Assembly: GCA_032111745.1 (NCBI GenBank)
Contig: JAULUH010000137.1
Location: forward strand, 1-29,450
DNA length: 29,450 nt
From: JAULUH01 sp032111745
GTDB taxonomy: Bacteria > Chloroflexota > Anaerolineae > JAAEKA01
Reading direction: 5' to 3'
Below are positions 7,801 to 14,671 of the stretch, in pieces. The notes below the pieces were generated by a model that was given only the letters and a program-made list of their open reading frames with translations, ran no database searches and was not told the origin of the DNA. Made by a program: the position numbers and the translations under genes. Every line of letters starts with the position of its first letter. The stretch's first letter is position 1.

Positions 7801-8158
7801 TCTGAAAGAGGACGACATCCCGGGCAAACGGGCGGGTGGTATTGGTGGCGAACACCACGTGCTGGCCATCGGGCGTCCAACCCACCACGCGGGTCCCGCC
7901 GCCGAGGAAGGTCAGCCGGGTAGCCGGTCCGCCGGCTGCCGGCATGACATAGACGTCGGAGGTCCCTTCCTCGCGGCCGGTGAAGGCCAGCCACTGTCCA
8001 TCCGGAGAGAGAGCGGGCCAGCCGGTCATGCCCAGGTTAGAGGTTAGCCGGCGGGCCACGCCGCCGGCCGCGGAAACGGTCCACAGGTCGTCCTCGGAGA
8101 CAAAGACGATGGTTTCGTCGTGAATGGTGGGCAAGCCATAGTAACCGGGCGTGGTCAT
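4847..8158 (-). CDS. Tricorn-family serine peptidase
   Basis: 1103 residues, close to archaeal tricorn (about 1070). The N-terminal half is beta-propeller repeats (LSPDGQWLAF, WTPDGQHVVF and similar). A charged, low-complexity linker rich in Glu/Pro/Ala spans about 522-570. Then come the C1 helical domain, a PDZ domain (about 789-866) and the S41-type C2 domain. All four catalytic residues of tricorn are found by motif: LGTSHAYE (Ser762, His763), QTGSDGD (nucleophile Ser986) and GIENYGTDPD (Glu1044). Family role: a large cytoplasmic peptidase that trims peptides released by the proteasome or other proteases. There is no signal peptide. ATG 8158 is preceded by AAAGGATAGAGT. The MEMO-family gene lies 40 bp upstream, probably co-transcribed. 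No tricorn-interacting factor is in the window. Confidence 0.95.
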   Translation of the reverse strand: MTTPGYYGLPTIHDETIVFVSEDDLWTVSAAGGVARRLTSNLGMTGWPALSPDGQWLAFTGREEGTSDVYVMPAAGGPATRLTFLGGGTRVVGWTPDGQHVVFATNTTRPFARDVVLFQISTAGGEAQQLPVGPAVTISFGPHGGQVIGRNTVDVARWKRYRGGTAGDIWIDADGSGTWRRLIQLQGNVALPLWMGERIYFIADHEGIGNIYSCLPPGADLRRHTRHTGYYVRNISTDGRRIVYHAGADLYLFDPAAGESRRLDVACHSPRVQRNRKFVEAADYLQGYDLHPKGQAVAITTRGQLASMSNWEGAVSTHGETRVDVDGVAVAVRRRLAVWLHDGARLVAIADSEGEEALEVHHADGREPARRLSSLDIGRPVAIAASPTRVQVVLTNHRHELILVDLAEGRAAVLDRSPYGRMRGLAWAPDGRWIAYGYPCSIQTSVIRLCQVESGQITEVTRPVLVDEEPAFDPEGKYLYFLSSREFNPVYDSLHFDLNFPAGRRPYLVTLRKDLLSPFVPVPRPLDEKDKEGEGADGAQPGQEAPATEEASPEGTEPAEPDSTKEHALEIDLDGIADRVLAFPVDEGLYGQIRGLKGKALFTCFPVEGSLGGRPEPGGPPPAKGRLEVYDFAEQSHDTLVDGLSSFELSLDGKTLIYRTGNRLRVLKAGEKPDDKAGSAPGRKSGWLDLGRPKVQIDPGSEWAQMFRHAWRLQRDQFWSADMSGVDWQEVFRRYWPLVSRVATRSEFSDLMWEMQGELGTSHAYEFGGDYRPEPDYAQGYLGADFRYDQSSGGYQVVHIVRGDSWNDEASSPLAAPGVNVQEGDLLLAVHGHRLHRHMTPQQALVNHAGDEVLVSISGQDGDEPRTVTVRTLRFEGAARYREWVEENRRRVHAATDGRIGYVHIPDMGPSGYAEFHRGYLAEVTRQGLIVDVRYNSGGHVSQLLLEKLARRHIGYDVPRWGEPIPYPMESVTGPMVALSNEQTGSDGDIFCHAFKLLGLGPLLGKRTWGGVIGIWPREPLIDGGVTTQPEFSTWFEDVGWGIENYGTDPDLEVEITPEDWIAGRDPQLDRAIAEALRLLAETPPHQPDFGARPQLPLPTLPD

Positions 8159-8198
8159 ACTCTATCCTTTTGGGTGACAGAAGCGCTTGACGACGAGC

Positions 8199-9503
8199 CT
8201 AGCCAAATACCATGCCGCAGATGGACACCAGGGAAGTGTCCTGGCTGTCGGCAGGGCAGTGGTCGTAGGCCAGCAGCTGTCCTTCGGGGTCCAGTGGCTG
8301 GTTATGGGAGTTGCTCTCCAACAGGCGGAGCATCAGGTAGAACGGGGAGACCCCGCAGACGTTGAAGCGGTCCCGCTCCCGGCGGATGGCATTGAAGAAC
8401 CCCTGCGCGCTGGCGGCGCCCAGGTGGTGTACCAGCTCCTGGTCCGCGGCCTTGACCTGCGCCCGGCCGGCTCCGTCCACCGGCGGGCCGCCGAAGGCCG
8501 GGCCCACGTGGGCCAGGTCGCCAGAGGCCACCACCAGGACACGGCGTCCGGCCATCTGGCGGCGCAGGGCAACCAACAGGGCATCCAGGGTGGAGTCGGC
8601 GGCAGGGTCCCCGCTCCCGGCGATGAAATCGCCGAAGGAGCCGGTGAGGATGGGCACCAGTTCGACCGGCTGGCCGTCCCGCATGTGGTGTAGCCAGTTG
8701 GCCACCAGCTCCAGGGAGTGCTCGCTGCGGTGGCGCAGCTCACCGGCGAAGGCCTCCTGCTCGCCGATGGCGGCGACCAGGGCATCGACGATGGCCGTGT
8801 TGGTGGGCAACACACCGCAGGGGGTGGCGTAGCTCTGGCGGGTGAGGGTCAGACGGTCGCCCATGCTGTAGTGATCCGTGCCCAACAGGATGACCAGGTC
8901 GGCAGCCCGGGCCATCTCCCGGGCCTCCTGCCACACTGTGGCATAGACATGGCCGCCGCGGCGGTAGTCGATGTGGGGGCTGATCACCCCAAGGCCAGCC
9001 GCGCTGTTTTTGCCGTGACCCGCCCGGTCCCTGGCTTGCTCCAGGTAGCCGTCGAAGAGCCGCCGCAGATCGTCGGCGTCGGCCGGGTATGACAGGCCAG
9101 CCATGGTAGGAGGGCGAAAGGGCGCACTGCGGTAGGCCTCCAGCGAGCGCTGTTGGGCCTCTCCTGCGCGCTCGTTCTCCAGCAGGAAGTTGTCGTCCAG
9201 GACCCGGAGCAGTTGCTGCAGCAGAACTTCCGGCACGGACCGGCCAAAGCGCACCAGGAGGGATGCCCTGATTCCCACCAGATCCCTGGTGCCATCCAGC
9301 AGATACAGGATGGGGCCCAGTTCTTGGGGCAGGACCACATAGTTGTCGCTGAGCTGCAGTGGATCGCGCAGCAGAATAGCTGGACGGCCGTTCTGGATCG
9401 ACGGGCTGGCGTCGATCTGGCGCAGTCTCAGGTAACGGCCGTTAGGGGAGTCTGGCATAGCCGGTTTCTCGTCTGGTTCGGGATGTCTGGCCTTTCCGGC
9501 CAT
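8199..9503 (-). CDS. MEMO-family protein (AmmeMemoRadiSam B) with PqqD-like N-terminal domain
   Basis: 434 residues from ATG 9503. The C-terminal two-thirds is the MEMO / class III extradiol-dioxygenase-like fold: ISPHIDYRRGG (His177), LLGTDHYS (His211), SEHSLE, ASGDLAHVG and a late NVCGVSPFY match the conserved His/Cys positions of the family. The extra N-terminal part (about 53-111) has an LLDGTRDLVGIRA...LDDNFLLEN pattern that resembles PqqD-like winged-helix peptide-binding domains; this is inference from pattern only. The usual partners, AMMECR1 and the radical-SAM protein, are not in the window. Start choice is uncertain: TTG 9524, ATG 9503 (GAGG just upstream) and ATG 9458 are all open. 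The biochemical function of bacterial MEMO proteins is not settled. Tricorn follows after 40 bp. Confidence 0.85.
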   Translation of the reverse strand: MAGKARHPEPDEKPAMPDSPNGRYLRLRQIDASPSIQNGRPAILLRDPLQLSDNYVVLPQELGPILYLLDGTRDLVGIRASLLVRFGRSVPEVLLQQLLRVLDDNFLLENERAGEAQQRSLEAYRSAPFRPPTMAGLSYPADADDLRRLFDGYLEQARDRAGHGKNSAAGLGVISPHIDYRRGGHVYATVWQEAREMARAADLVILLGTDHYSMGDRLTLTRQSYATPCGVLPTNTAIVDALVAAIGEQEAFAGELRHRSEHSLELVANWLHHMRDGQPVELVPILTGSFGDFIAGSGDPAADSTLDALLVALRRQMAGRRVLVVASGDLAHVGPAFGGPPVDGAGRAQVKAADQELVHHLGAASAQGFFNAIRRERDRFNVCGVSPFYLMLRLLESNSHNQPLDPEGQLLAYDHCPADSQDTSLVSICGMVFG

Positions 9504-9538
9504 AGACCTCGCATGGTACCACAAAGGGGGCCAGATCC

Positions 9539-9562
9539 AAAAGACGACCCATGGGGTCGTCT
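9539..9562 (-). terminator. Intrinsic terminator after the response regulator
   Basis: On the minus strand AGACGACCC (9562-9554), a 3-base loop and GGGTCGTCT (9550-9542) form a perfect 9-bp stem followed directly by a four-T run. It separates the response regulator from the MEMO/tricorn pair, so that pair should have its own promoter. Confidence 0.75.
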
Positions 9563-9607
9563 GGAGGAGCGGGTAGCCACGACGGGCGGGGTGCCGGCGA
9601 GGTTCCT

Positions 9608-10249
9608 CTAGATGATTCCCCGGCGGGCGGCGTCCGCCACGGCCTGGGCCCGTGTCTTGACGTTGAGCTTCTCCAGGATGGCGGCGATGCGTCGCTTGAC
9701 GGTGACCTCGCTCCAGTGCAGGCTGGCGGCGATCTCCTTGCTGGTGCGTCCGGCGGCGATCAGGTGCAGGATCTTGATCTCTTCGTTGGTCAGATCGTGC
9801 TCCTGGCGGCTGGACTGCTGGGCCAGGGCCTCGAACTCCTGCAGGACGCGGCCCACCAGGTCGGGGCTCAGGGTGCGCTCGCCGGTGTAGACTGCCCGGA
9901 CGGTGGTCGCCAGCTTTTCGTGGGCCACGCTCTTGAGGAGGTAGGCGTGGGCGCCGGCGCGCAGGGCGCCGAAGAGGTATTCGTCCTCGTCATAGCTGGT
10001 CAGGATGACGATCTTCAGCCAGGGGTAGGCCTTGCGCAGCATGGGGACGATGCTGAGGCCGCTCTTGCCGGGCAGCCGGATGTCCATGATCAGGACGTCG
10101 GGCTGGAGGGCCAGGACCATATCGGCCACAGCCTCGGCATCGCTGGCCTCGCCGACCACGTCGATATCGGGCGAACGGCTCAGCATGCTCTTGAGGCCAT
10201 GGCGGACTACAGGATGATCGTCGACGATCAGGACGCGAATTCTGCTCAT
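9608..10249 (-). CDS. NarL/FixJ-type response regulator
   Basis: 213 residues from ATG 10249. The receiver domain has the acidic pair Asp10/Asp11, phospho-acceptor Asp56 (DVLIMDIRLPG), Thr84 and Lys106 (AYLLKS), so it looks phosphorylation-competent. A LuxR-type helix-turn-helix occupies about 152-210 (LTNEEIKILHLIAAGRTSKE...). No histidine kinase is adjacent, so this is an orphan regulator in the window. Start choice: MSRIRVLIVDD at 10249 fits the family N-terminus but lacks a good ribosome site. An in-frame ATG at 10309 would give 233 residues and lies six bases after a perfect TATAAT, where the transcript should begin, so leaderless initiation there is possible. It is followed by a terminator, so it is likely monocistronic. 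Confidence 0.93.
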   Translation of the reverse strand: MSRIRVLIVDDHPVVRHGLKSMLSRSPDIDVVGEASDAEAVADMVLALQPDVLIMDIRLPGKSGLSIVPMLRKAYPWLKIVILTSYDEDEYLFGALRAGAHAYLLKSVAHEKLATTVRAVYTGERTLSPDLVGRVLQEFEALAQQSSRQEHDLTNEEIKILHLIAAGRTSKEIAASLHWSEVTVKRRIAAILEKLNVKTRAQAVADAARRGII

Positions 10250-10314
10250 GATCTGGCCGGTATCGCGCAGCGGGCTTTCCTTGGTTGGTGGTTCAAATTG
10301 CGGTAGCATGGACG

Positions 10315-10320
10315 ATTATA
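10315..10320 (-). promoter_or_regulatory. -10 element of the response-regulator promoter
   Basis: A perfect TATAAT on the minus strand, with no good -35 at 16-18 bases. The predicted start point falls at about 10309-10307, which is itself an ATG in frame with the response regulator. Confidence 0.6.
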
Positions 10321-10357
10321 CCCCGGGTACGAGCAAGCTGAAAGCCTTCGAGCAGGG

Positions 10358-11134
10358 CTACAGGGCGGTCAAGCCGCCGTCGACGGGGAGGGCGACACCG
10401 GTGATATACGAGGAGTCGTCGCTGGCCAGGAAGAGCGCCACCGTGGCCAGCTCGTGGGGCGCGGCCACGCGGCCGAGAGGAATGCGAGCCAGCAGGCGCT
10501 GGCGGGTGGCTTCAGGATCGGGCGACTCGTCGATGAACCGGCGATGCATGGGCGTGTCCACCTCGCTGGGGCAGATACAATTGACCCGGATGTTGTGCCG
10601 GGCATAGTCGATGGCGACCTGCTTGGTGAGCAGAACCACGCCGCCCTTGGCTGCGGCGTAGGGTGCCTGGCGCGGGGACGCCACCAGGCCCAGCATAGAC
10701 GCGGTGTTGACGATCGAGCCGCCGCCACCGGCGATCATGTGGGGAATGGCGTATTTGCAGCCGAGCATCACGCTCTTCAGGTTGACGTCGATGCTGCGAG
10801 TCCACACGTCGTCGGTGGTCTCCTCCACGGTGGCCGGGATGGTCAGGCCGGCGTTGTTGAACAGGACGTCGAGGCGGCCATAGCTGGTCAAGGCGGCCTG
10901 AATCAGCGCCTGCAGGTCACCGGCCTCGGTGACATCGGTGGGCACGGCCATGGCCGTGCCGCCCGCGGCAGAAATCTGCTGCACGGTTTCTTCCCCGGCC
11001 TCGGCCACGATGTCGGCGACGACCACCCTGGCCCCGTGTTGGGCAAACAGCAGGGCTGAGGCCCGGCCGATGCCGGATCCGGCACCCGTGATGATGGCGG
11101 TCTTGCCCGGAAGCTTGGGCGCAAAAGGATCCAT
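10358..11134 (-). CDS. SDR-family NAD(P)-dependent oxidoreductase (first)
   Basis: 258 residues, a classical short-chain dehydrogenase. Seen: cofactor motif TGAGSGIG (16-23), an acidic residue after the second strand (VVVAD, favouring NAD), NNAG (93-96), and the tetrad Asn118, Ser146, Tyr159, Lys163 (PYAAAKGG). The C-terminal YITGVALPVDGG is typical of family members acting on secondary alcohols, sugars or beta-hydroxy compounds; the substrate cannot be read. ATG 11134 is chosen because AAGGAGG lies at normal spacing; the ATG six bases upstream is too close to it. It is 22 bp behind another SDR at the end of the transporter run and may act on the transported compound. Confidence 0.93.
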   Translation of the reverse strand: MDPFAPKLPGKTAIITGAGSGIGRASALLFAQHGARVVVADIVAEAGEETVQQISAAGGTAMAVPTDVTEAGDLQALIQAALTSYGRLDVLFNNAGLTIPATVEETTDDVWTRSIDVNLKSVMLGCKYAIPHMIAGGGGSIVNTASMLGLVASPRQAPYAAAKGGVVLLTKQVAIDYARHNIRVNCICPSEVDTPMHRRFIDESPDPEATRQRLLARIPLGRVAAPHELATVALFLASDDSSYITGVALPVDGGLTAL

Positions 11135-11156
11135 AATCATGCCCTCCTTGTCGGAC

Positions 11157-11915
11157 TCACAGATTGGCCAGCAGATAGCCGCCATCCACCGCCAACACGA
11201 CGCCCGTGATGTAGTCGGCTGCCTCCGAGGCCAGGAAGGCCACGGCGGCGGCGATATCCTCCGGCGTGCCCACCCGGCCCCAGGGAATCTGCCGGCTGAT
11301 GCGCCCGGCGCGCTCGGCGTCGGCCAGGGACTGGCGGGTGCTCAAGCCATTGCGCACCACCCCCGGGGCCACGGCGTTGACGTTGATGTGGTGGGGGGCC
11401 AGGTCGAGGGCCATTTGTCGGGTGAGGGCGTGCACGCCACCCTTGGAGGCGCCATAGTGGGGCTCGCCGCGCGGGGGGTTGAAGCCGGCGATGGACCCGA
11501 TGTTGACGATCTTGCCAGGGCGGCCGGCAGCCACCAGCCGGCGGGCAAAGGCCTGGCTGCCCAGGAAGGTGCCCTTGAGATTGACCGCCAGCACGCGGTC
11601 CCATTCGGGCTCGCCGATCTCGAGGAGCGGGGTGATGTATTCTACGCCCGCGTTGTTGACCAGGATATCCACGGGCGCGATGGCCCAGGCGGCGGCCAGC
11701 ATGGCGTCCACCTGGTCGCCGCGGCTGACGTCGGCGCGTACAGCCTGGCCGCGCTGGCCCAGGGCGGCGACCTGATCGGCGACGGCGGTGGCGGCCTGTT
11801 CGTCCACGTCGGCGATGATGACGTCGGCGCCGGCGGTGGCCAGGTAGAGGGCGATACCTTTGCCGATGCCGGCGCCGGCGCCGGTGACGAGGGCCACTTT
11901 ACCTTGAAATTGCAC
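11157..11915 (-). CDS. SDR-family NAD(P)-dependent oxidoreductase (second)
   Basis: 252 residues with a GTG start at 11915. The cofactor motif is TGAGAGIG (11-18), with Asp36 after the second strand suggesting NAD preference. NNAG lies at 87-90, Asn112 in VNLKG, and catalytic Ser141, Tyr154 and Lys158 (HYGASKGG) are intact. FabG-like length and C-terminus (YITGVVLAVDGGY). The ribosome site is weak. It sits between a permease gene (37 bp upstream) and another SDR (22 bp downstream), so one transcript is likely. The substrate is not inferable beyond the link to an amino-acid-type transporter. Confidence 0.93.
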   Translation of the reverse strand: MQFQGKVALVTGAGAGIGKGIALYLATAGADVIIADVDEQAATAVADQVAALGQRGQAVRADVSRGDQVDAMLAAAWAIAPVDILVNNAGVEYITPLLEIGEPEWDRVLAVNLKGTFLGSQAFARRLVAAGRPGKIVNIGSIAGFNPPRGEPHYGASKGGVHALTRQMALDLAPHHINVNAVAPGVVRNGLSTRQSLADAERAGRISRQIPWGRVGTPEDIAAAVAFLASEAADYITGVVLAVDGGYLLANL

Positions 11916-11952
11916 GGGGACTCACTCGATTCTCATAGAAACGGTTCACAGG

Positions 11953-12621
11953 TCAATAGGAGCTGGCGTAGCGGGAGAAGCGTCGCTCCAGAACGCCGAC
12001 GAGGCGGATGAACAGGAAGACCAGGACAATGTAGATGATCGCGGAGGCAGTGTAGAACTCGAAGGGGCGGAAGTAGAACTTGGTGAGGCGATCGGCGGTG
12101 CGCATCAGGTCGAAGACCCCGACGATGCCGACGATGGAGGCATCTTTGAGGATATCCACCATGAGGTTGGCGGCGGCCGGGATGATCAGGCGCAGGGCCT
12201 GGGGCAGCATGATGGAGAAGAAGATCTGGGGGCTGCTGAGGCCGACGGCCAGGGCGGCCTCCCGCTGGCCGGCCCCGATGGATTGCAGGGCACCGCGGTA
12301 GATCTCGGCCATGTAGGCGCTGTAGAGCAGGCCCAGGGCCAGGATGGCGCTGGGAATGGGATTGAAGGAAATGCCGGTCACGATGGGCAGGGCGAAGAAG
12401 ATCCACAGCAGCAGGACGTAGAGGGCTGTGCCGCGAAAGAACTGGGTGTAGAGGTAGGCCGGCACGGTAAGGATCTTGAAGCGGGACATCCGCAGGGCGG
12501 CGATGACCAGGCCGGCGACCAGGGCCACGGCCAGGGAGAGGAAGGCCACCTGCAGCGTGATCAGGGTGCCCTGCACCAGGGGGCTGCGGGCTTCCCAAAT
12601 GAGATCGAAACGAAAGTCCAT
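11953..12621 (-). CDS. Polar amino-acid ABC transporter permease (third of three)
   Basis: 222 residues, HisM/GlnP family inner-membrane permease. Several hydrophobic helices are visible. The EAA loop that contacts the ATPase is present as AEIYRGALQSIGAGQREAAL, followed by GLSSPQIFFSIMLPQALR. The C-terminus is Arg-rich (LERRFSRY). It begins MDFRFDLIWE, closely like the next permease upstream (MDFDWNVLVRF), so the pair probably forms a heterodimeric channel. It is 23 bp behind that gene. No ATPase gene accompanies this cassette. Confidence 0.94.
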   Translation of the reverse strand: MDFRFDLIWEARSPLVQGTLITLQVAFLSLAVALVAGLVIAALRMSRFKILTVPAYLYTQFFRGTALYVLLLWIFFALPIVTGISFNPIPSAILALGLLYSAYMAEIYRGALQSIGAGQREAALAVGLSSPQIFFSIMLPQALRLIIPAAANLMVDILKDASIVGIVGVFDLMRTADRLTKFYFRPFEFYTASAIIYIVLVFLFIRLVGVLERRFSRYASSY

Positions 12622-12644
12622 AGTGGCGTCCCGGTGGGCTCACG

Positions 12645-13307
12645 TTAGGCCACGCGCCAACGGAAGCGGCGCTCGACGATGGTGGCGATGCCGGCCACGA
12701 CCAGGGTGCTGGCGATGAGAATCAGGCCGGCGATAGTGTAGTACTCGAAGGGCTGGAAGTTCAGCGCTACCTGGGTACGGGCGAAATACATGAGGTCGAA
12801 CACGCCGATCACGCCGGCAATGGTCGCGCCTTTCATGACGCCGACGGCCTGATTCACGGTCGCCGGCAGGATGACCCGTATCACCTGGGGCAGAGTGATA
12901 TAGCGCAGCACCTGCCAGCGGGACAGCCCCACGGAGAGGCCGGCCTCTTGCTGCCCGCGACGCACAGCCATAAAGCCGGTGCGGTAGATCTCGGCCATGT
13001 AGGCCGCAGTAATCAGGCCCAGGGTGAGTACAGCCGTGGGCACGGCGGCCAGGCCGATGCCCAGGGTCACCCGCAGCCCGTAGTAGGCCCACAGCAGGAA
13101 GACGTAGAGGGGCACGGCGCGGAAGATCTCGATATAGATCTGCGCGGGCACGCTAAATAGCCTGTGCCTGGACAGCTTCATGAGCGCCAGGATCAATCCC
13201 AGGGCCAGGGCCACCAGCATGGCCAGAGCGGCCACTCCAAAGGTGACCAGGGTGGCCCGCAGGAAGGCGGGCCAGAAGCGCACCAGCACGTTCCAGTCAA
13301 AGTCCAC
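12645..13307 (-). CDS. Polar amino-acid ABC transporter permease (second of three)
   Basis: 220 residues from GTG 13307, chosen because GAGGATC precedes it and because the N-terminus then aligns with the neighbouring permease; the open frame continues to 13373 without support. EAA loop: AEIYRTGFMAVRRGQQEAGL with GLSRWQVLRYITLPQ. It is predicted to form the channel with the product of the next gene and to receive substrate from the binding protein encoded upstream (13465-14400). A strong hairpin lies between that gene and this one. Confidence 0.93.
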   Translation of the reverse strand: MDFDWNVLVRFWPAFLRATLVTFGVAALAMLVALALGLILALMKLSRHRLFSVPAQIYIEIFRAVPLYVFLLWAYYGLRVTLGIGLAAVPTAVLTLGLITAAYMAEIYRTGFMAVRRGQQEAGLSVGLSRWQVLRYITLPQVIRVILPATVNQAVGVMKGATIAGVIGVFDLMYFARTQVALNFQPFEYYTIAGLILIASTLVVAGIATIVERRFRWRVA

Positions 13308-13394
13308 GGCTTGATCCTCGTTGTCAAAGGGCGGGCGGACGGGCGGAGAGTGCCACGGCGCCCTGGAGGTCACCGGGCGCCGCCATCCACAGGG

Positions 13395-13428
13395 GCCTGC
13401 CGGGAGCCCCAGGAGGCTCCCGGCAGGC
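13395..13428 (-). other. Intercistronic hairpin after a binding-protein gene
   Basis: A perfect 14-bp stem (13395-13408 with 13415-13428) with a 6-base loop, placed 36 bp past the binding-protein stop and without a following T run. Most likely it stabilises the upstream mRNA or partly stops transcription, giving more binding protein than permease, as is common in ABC operons. Confidence 0.65.
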
Positions 13429-13464
13429 TGCTTGCGCGGCGACCGACCGTCCTTTACCCTGGGG

Positions 13465-14400
13465 CTACTGGTTTTGGGTCATGGTGCCGAAAGCGTTGCG
13501 CAGGATTTCGTAGCCGGGTAGCTGGCTCATCCAGTAGTCGAAGCGGTTCTGGATCCAGCGCTGGGCCCGGTAGTAGCGAAAGAAGGTTCCCAGCCAGTTC
13601 TGGGTCTTGTAGTCGCCCTGGGGCACGTAGTAGGTGTTGACGTCGGAGAAGAGAGAGCCGCCGGGCCAGACCGAGACGGAATCGGGATTCTCGGCCAGGA
13701 ACTGGGCGGCGTTCCAGATGGCGATCAGGGAGGCGTCGGACTGGCCGCCGGCAACCTCCAGCAGGGTCTCGGGAAAGCCGAGGGGCTTGAAGTTGGCGTT
13801 GGGGAAGATGAGCCGTGCCGAGGCGTCCTGGGCCGAGCCAGAGAGGTTGGAGATGGTGACGTCGGGGCTATTGAGCTCCTGGGGATCGTCGATCTGCATA
13901 CCCTTTTTGAGGATCAGCACGGAGTCCTCAAAGAAGGTCGGCTCGTCGATGAAGAGCACCTGGAGGGCGCGGGCGGGCGTGGCGGTGAAGGCGATGCCGA
14001 TCCAGTCGAACTTGTCGGCCTGCAGGCCGGCGATGAGCTCGCCGAAGGGCATCTCGACGTACTCCAGATCGACGCCCAGGTCCTGGGCCATCCGGGCATC
14101 GATCTCGGGCAAGAGGCCCATGGGCTCGTTGGTGGCAGCGTCGCGAAACTGCAGGGGCGGGAAGGTGAGGTCTACGCCGAGGCGCAGGATGCCGTTGGCA
14201 AGGACGCGATCGATGCGGGGCTCGACGGTTTGGGCTGCGGGAGCGGACTGGGCCGCGGCGGCGGCAGGGGACGCGGCGGCAGGCGCAACCGGGGCGACGG
14301 TCGTGCAGCCGGTGGCCAACACGCCCAGGGCGCCAGCGGTGCCCAAGCCGGCCACGCGCAGGAATTCACGGCGCCGGAGAGAGTCTTGGTTGTTGTCCAT
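13465..14400 (-). CDS. Amino-acid-type ABC transporter substrate-binding lipoprotein, Tat-exported (second)
   Basis: 311 residues. The N-terminus has LRRREFLRV, a twin-arginine signal, ending in the lipobox LATGC (Cys32), so the folded protein should be exported by Tat and lipid-anchored. An Ala/Pro/Ser-rich linker follows. The body matches family 3 binding proteins: LRLGVDLTFPPLQFRD, an M/A-x-DLGVDLEYVE segment and the late VNTYYVPQGDYKTQNWL region. ATG 14400 is chosen because GAGGT lies before it and the signal begins immediately. It is paralogous to the binding protein at 16990-17916 (both have FPPxxxRDxATNEPxG). The ligand is probably an amino acid or small organic acid, but family 3 sequences do not allow a precise call. 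Confidence 0.93.
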   Translation of the reverse strand: MDNNQDSLRRREFLRVAGLGTAGALGVLATGCTTVAPVAPAAASPAAAAAQSAPAAQTVEPRIDRVLANGILRLGVDLTFPPLQFRDAATNEPMGLLPEIDARMAQDLGVDLEYVEMPFGELIAGLQADKFDWIGIAFTATPARALQVLFIDEPTFFEDSVLILKKGMQIDDPQELNSPDVTISNLSGSAQDASARLIFPNANFKPLGFPETLLEVAGGQSDASLIAIWNAAQFLAENPDSVSVWPGGSLFSDVNTYYVPQGDYKTQNWLGTFFRYYRAQRWIQNRFDYWMSQLPGYEILRNAFGTMTQNQ

Positions 14401-14461
14401 GGTAGTACCTCGTTTCGGGATTGGGTGCAGATGAGACGGTTGAGGGGCGACCTGCGGGCTA

Positions 14462-14604
14462 GCCCCGTCGCTCCAGGATGGTGTACGAAAGGCGACCTCG
14501 TTGAGAGACTTGCCGGGAAATCCTTCGCTGGCGACTCGCTGCAATGTGTATTGGTCGTAGGACCCGCTCAGGATGACAGTGGGAGCATATCTCGCAATGA
14601 CGGG
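14462..14604 (-). repeat. Degenerate dispersed repeat (GTCATTGCGAG / GTCATCCTGAGCG type)
   Basis: Read on the minus strand, this gap has CGTCATTGCGAG (about 14602-14591), then GTCATCCTGAGCG, AGCGAAGGATTTC, and near its end CATCCTGGAGCGACGGGG. I recognise these phrases as a widespread bacterial intergenic repeat that creates spurious short frames. The copy is worn and no open frame in it is a gene. It separates the SDR at 14672 from the second binding-protein gene. Confidence 0.6.
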
Positions 14605-14671
14605 GCGGGCTGGTGTCGATCACCTCCTCACATGGGGCCAGTAGGCGGGCAGGCAACGGTAGAAGGGCGGC

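Noticed and set aside
5447..8047. 866-codon open frame on the + strand
   Set aside because: It lies wholly antisense to the tricorn gene, has no family motifs and a composition typical of GC-rich complementary frames.
14459..14656. 65-codon minus-strand frame with several Cys
   Set aside because: It is made by the dispersed GTCATTGCGAG repeat, a known source of false proteins.
14401..14671. Possible T-box or riboswitch leader before the second binding protein
   Set aside because: No T-box consensus or anti-terminator is present; the conserved phrases match the dispersed repeat instead.
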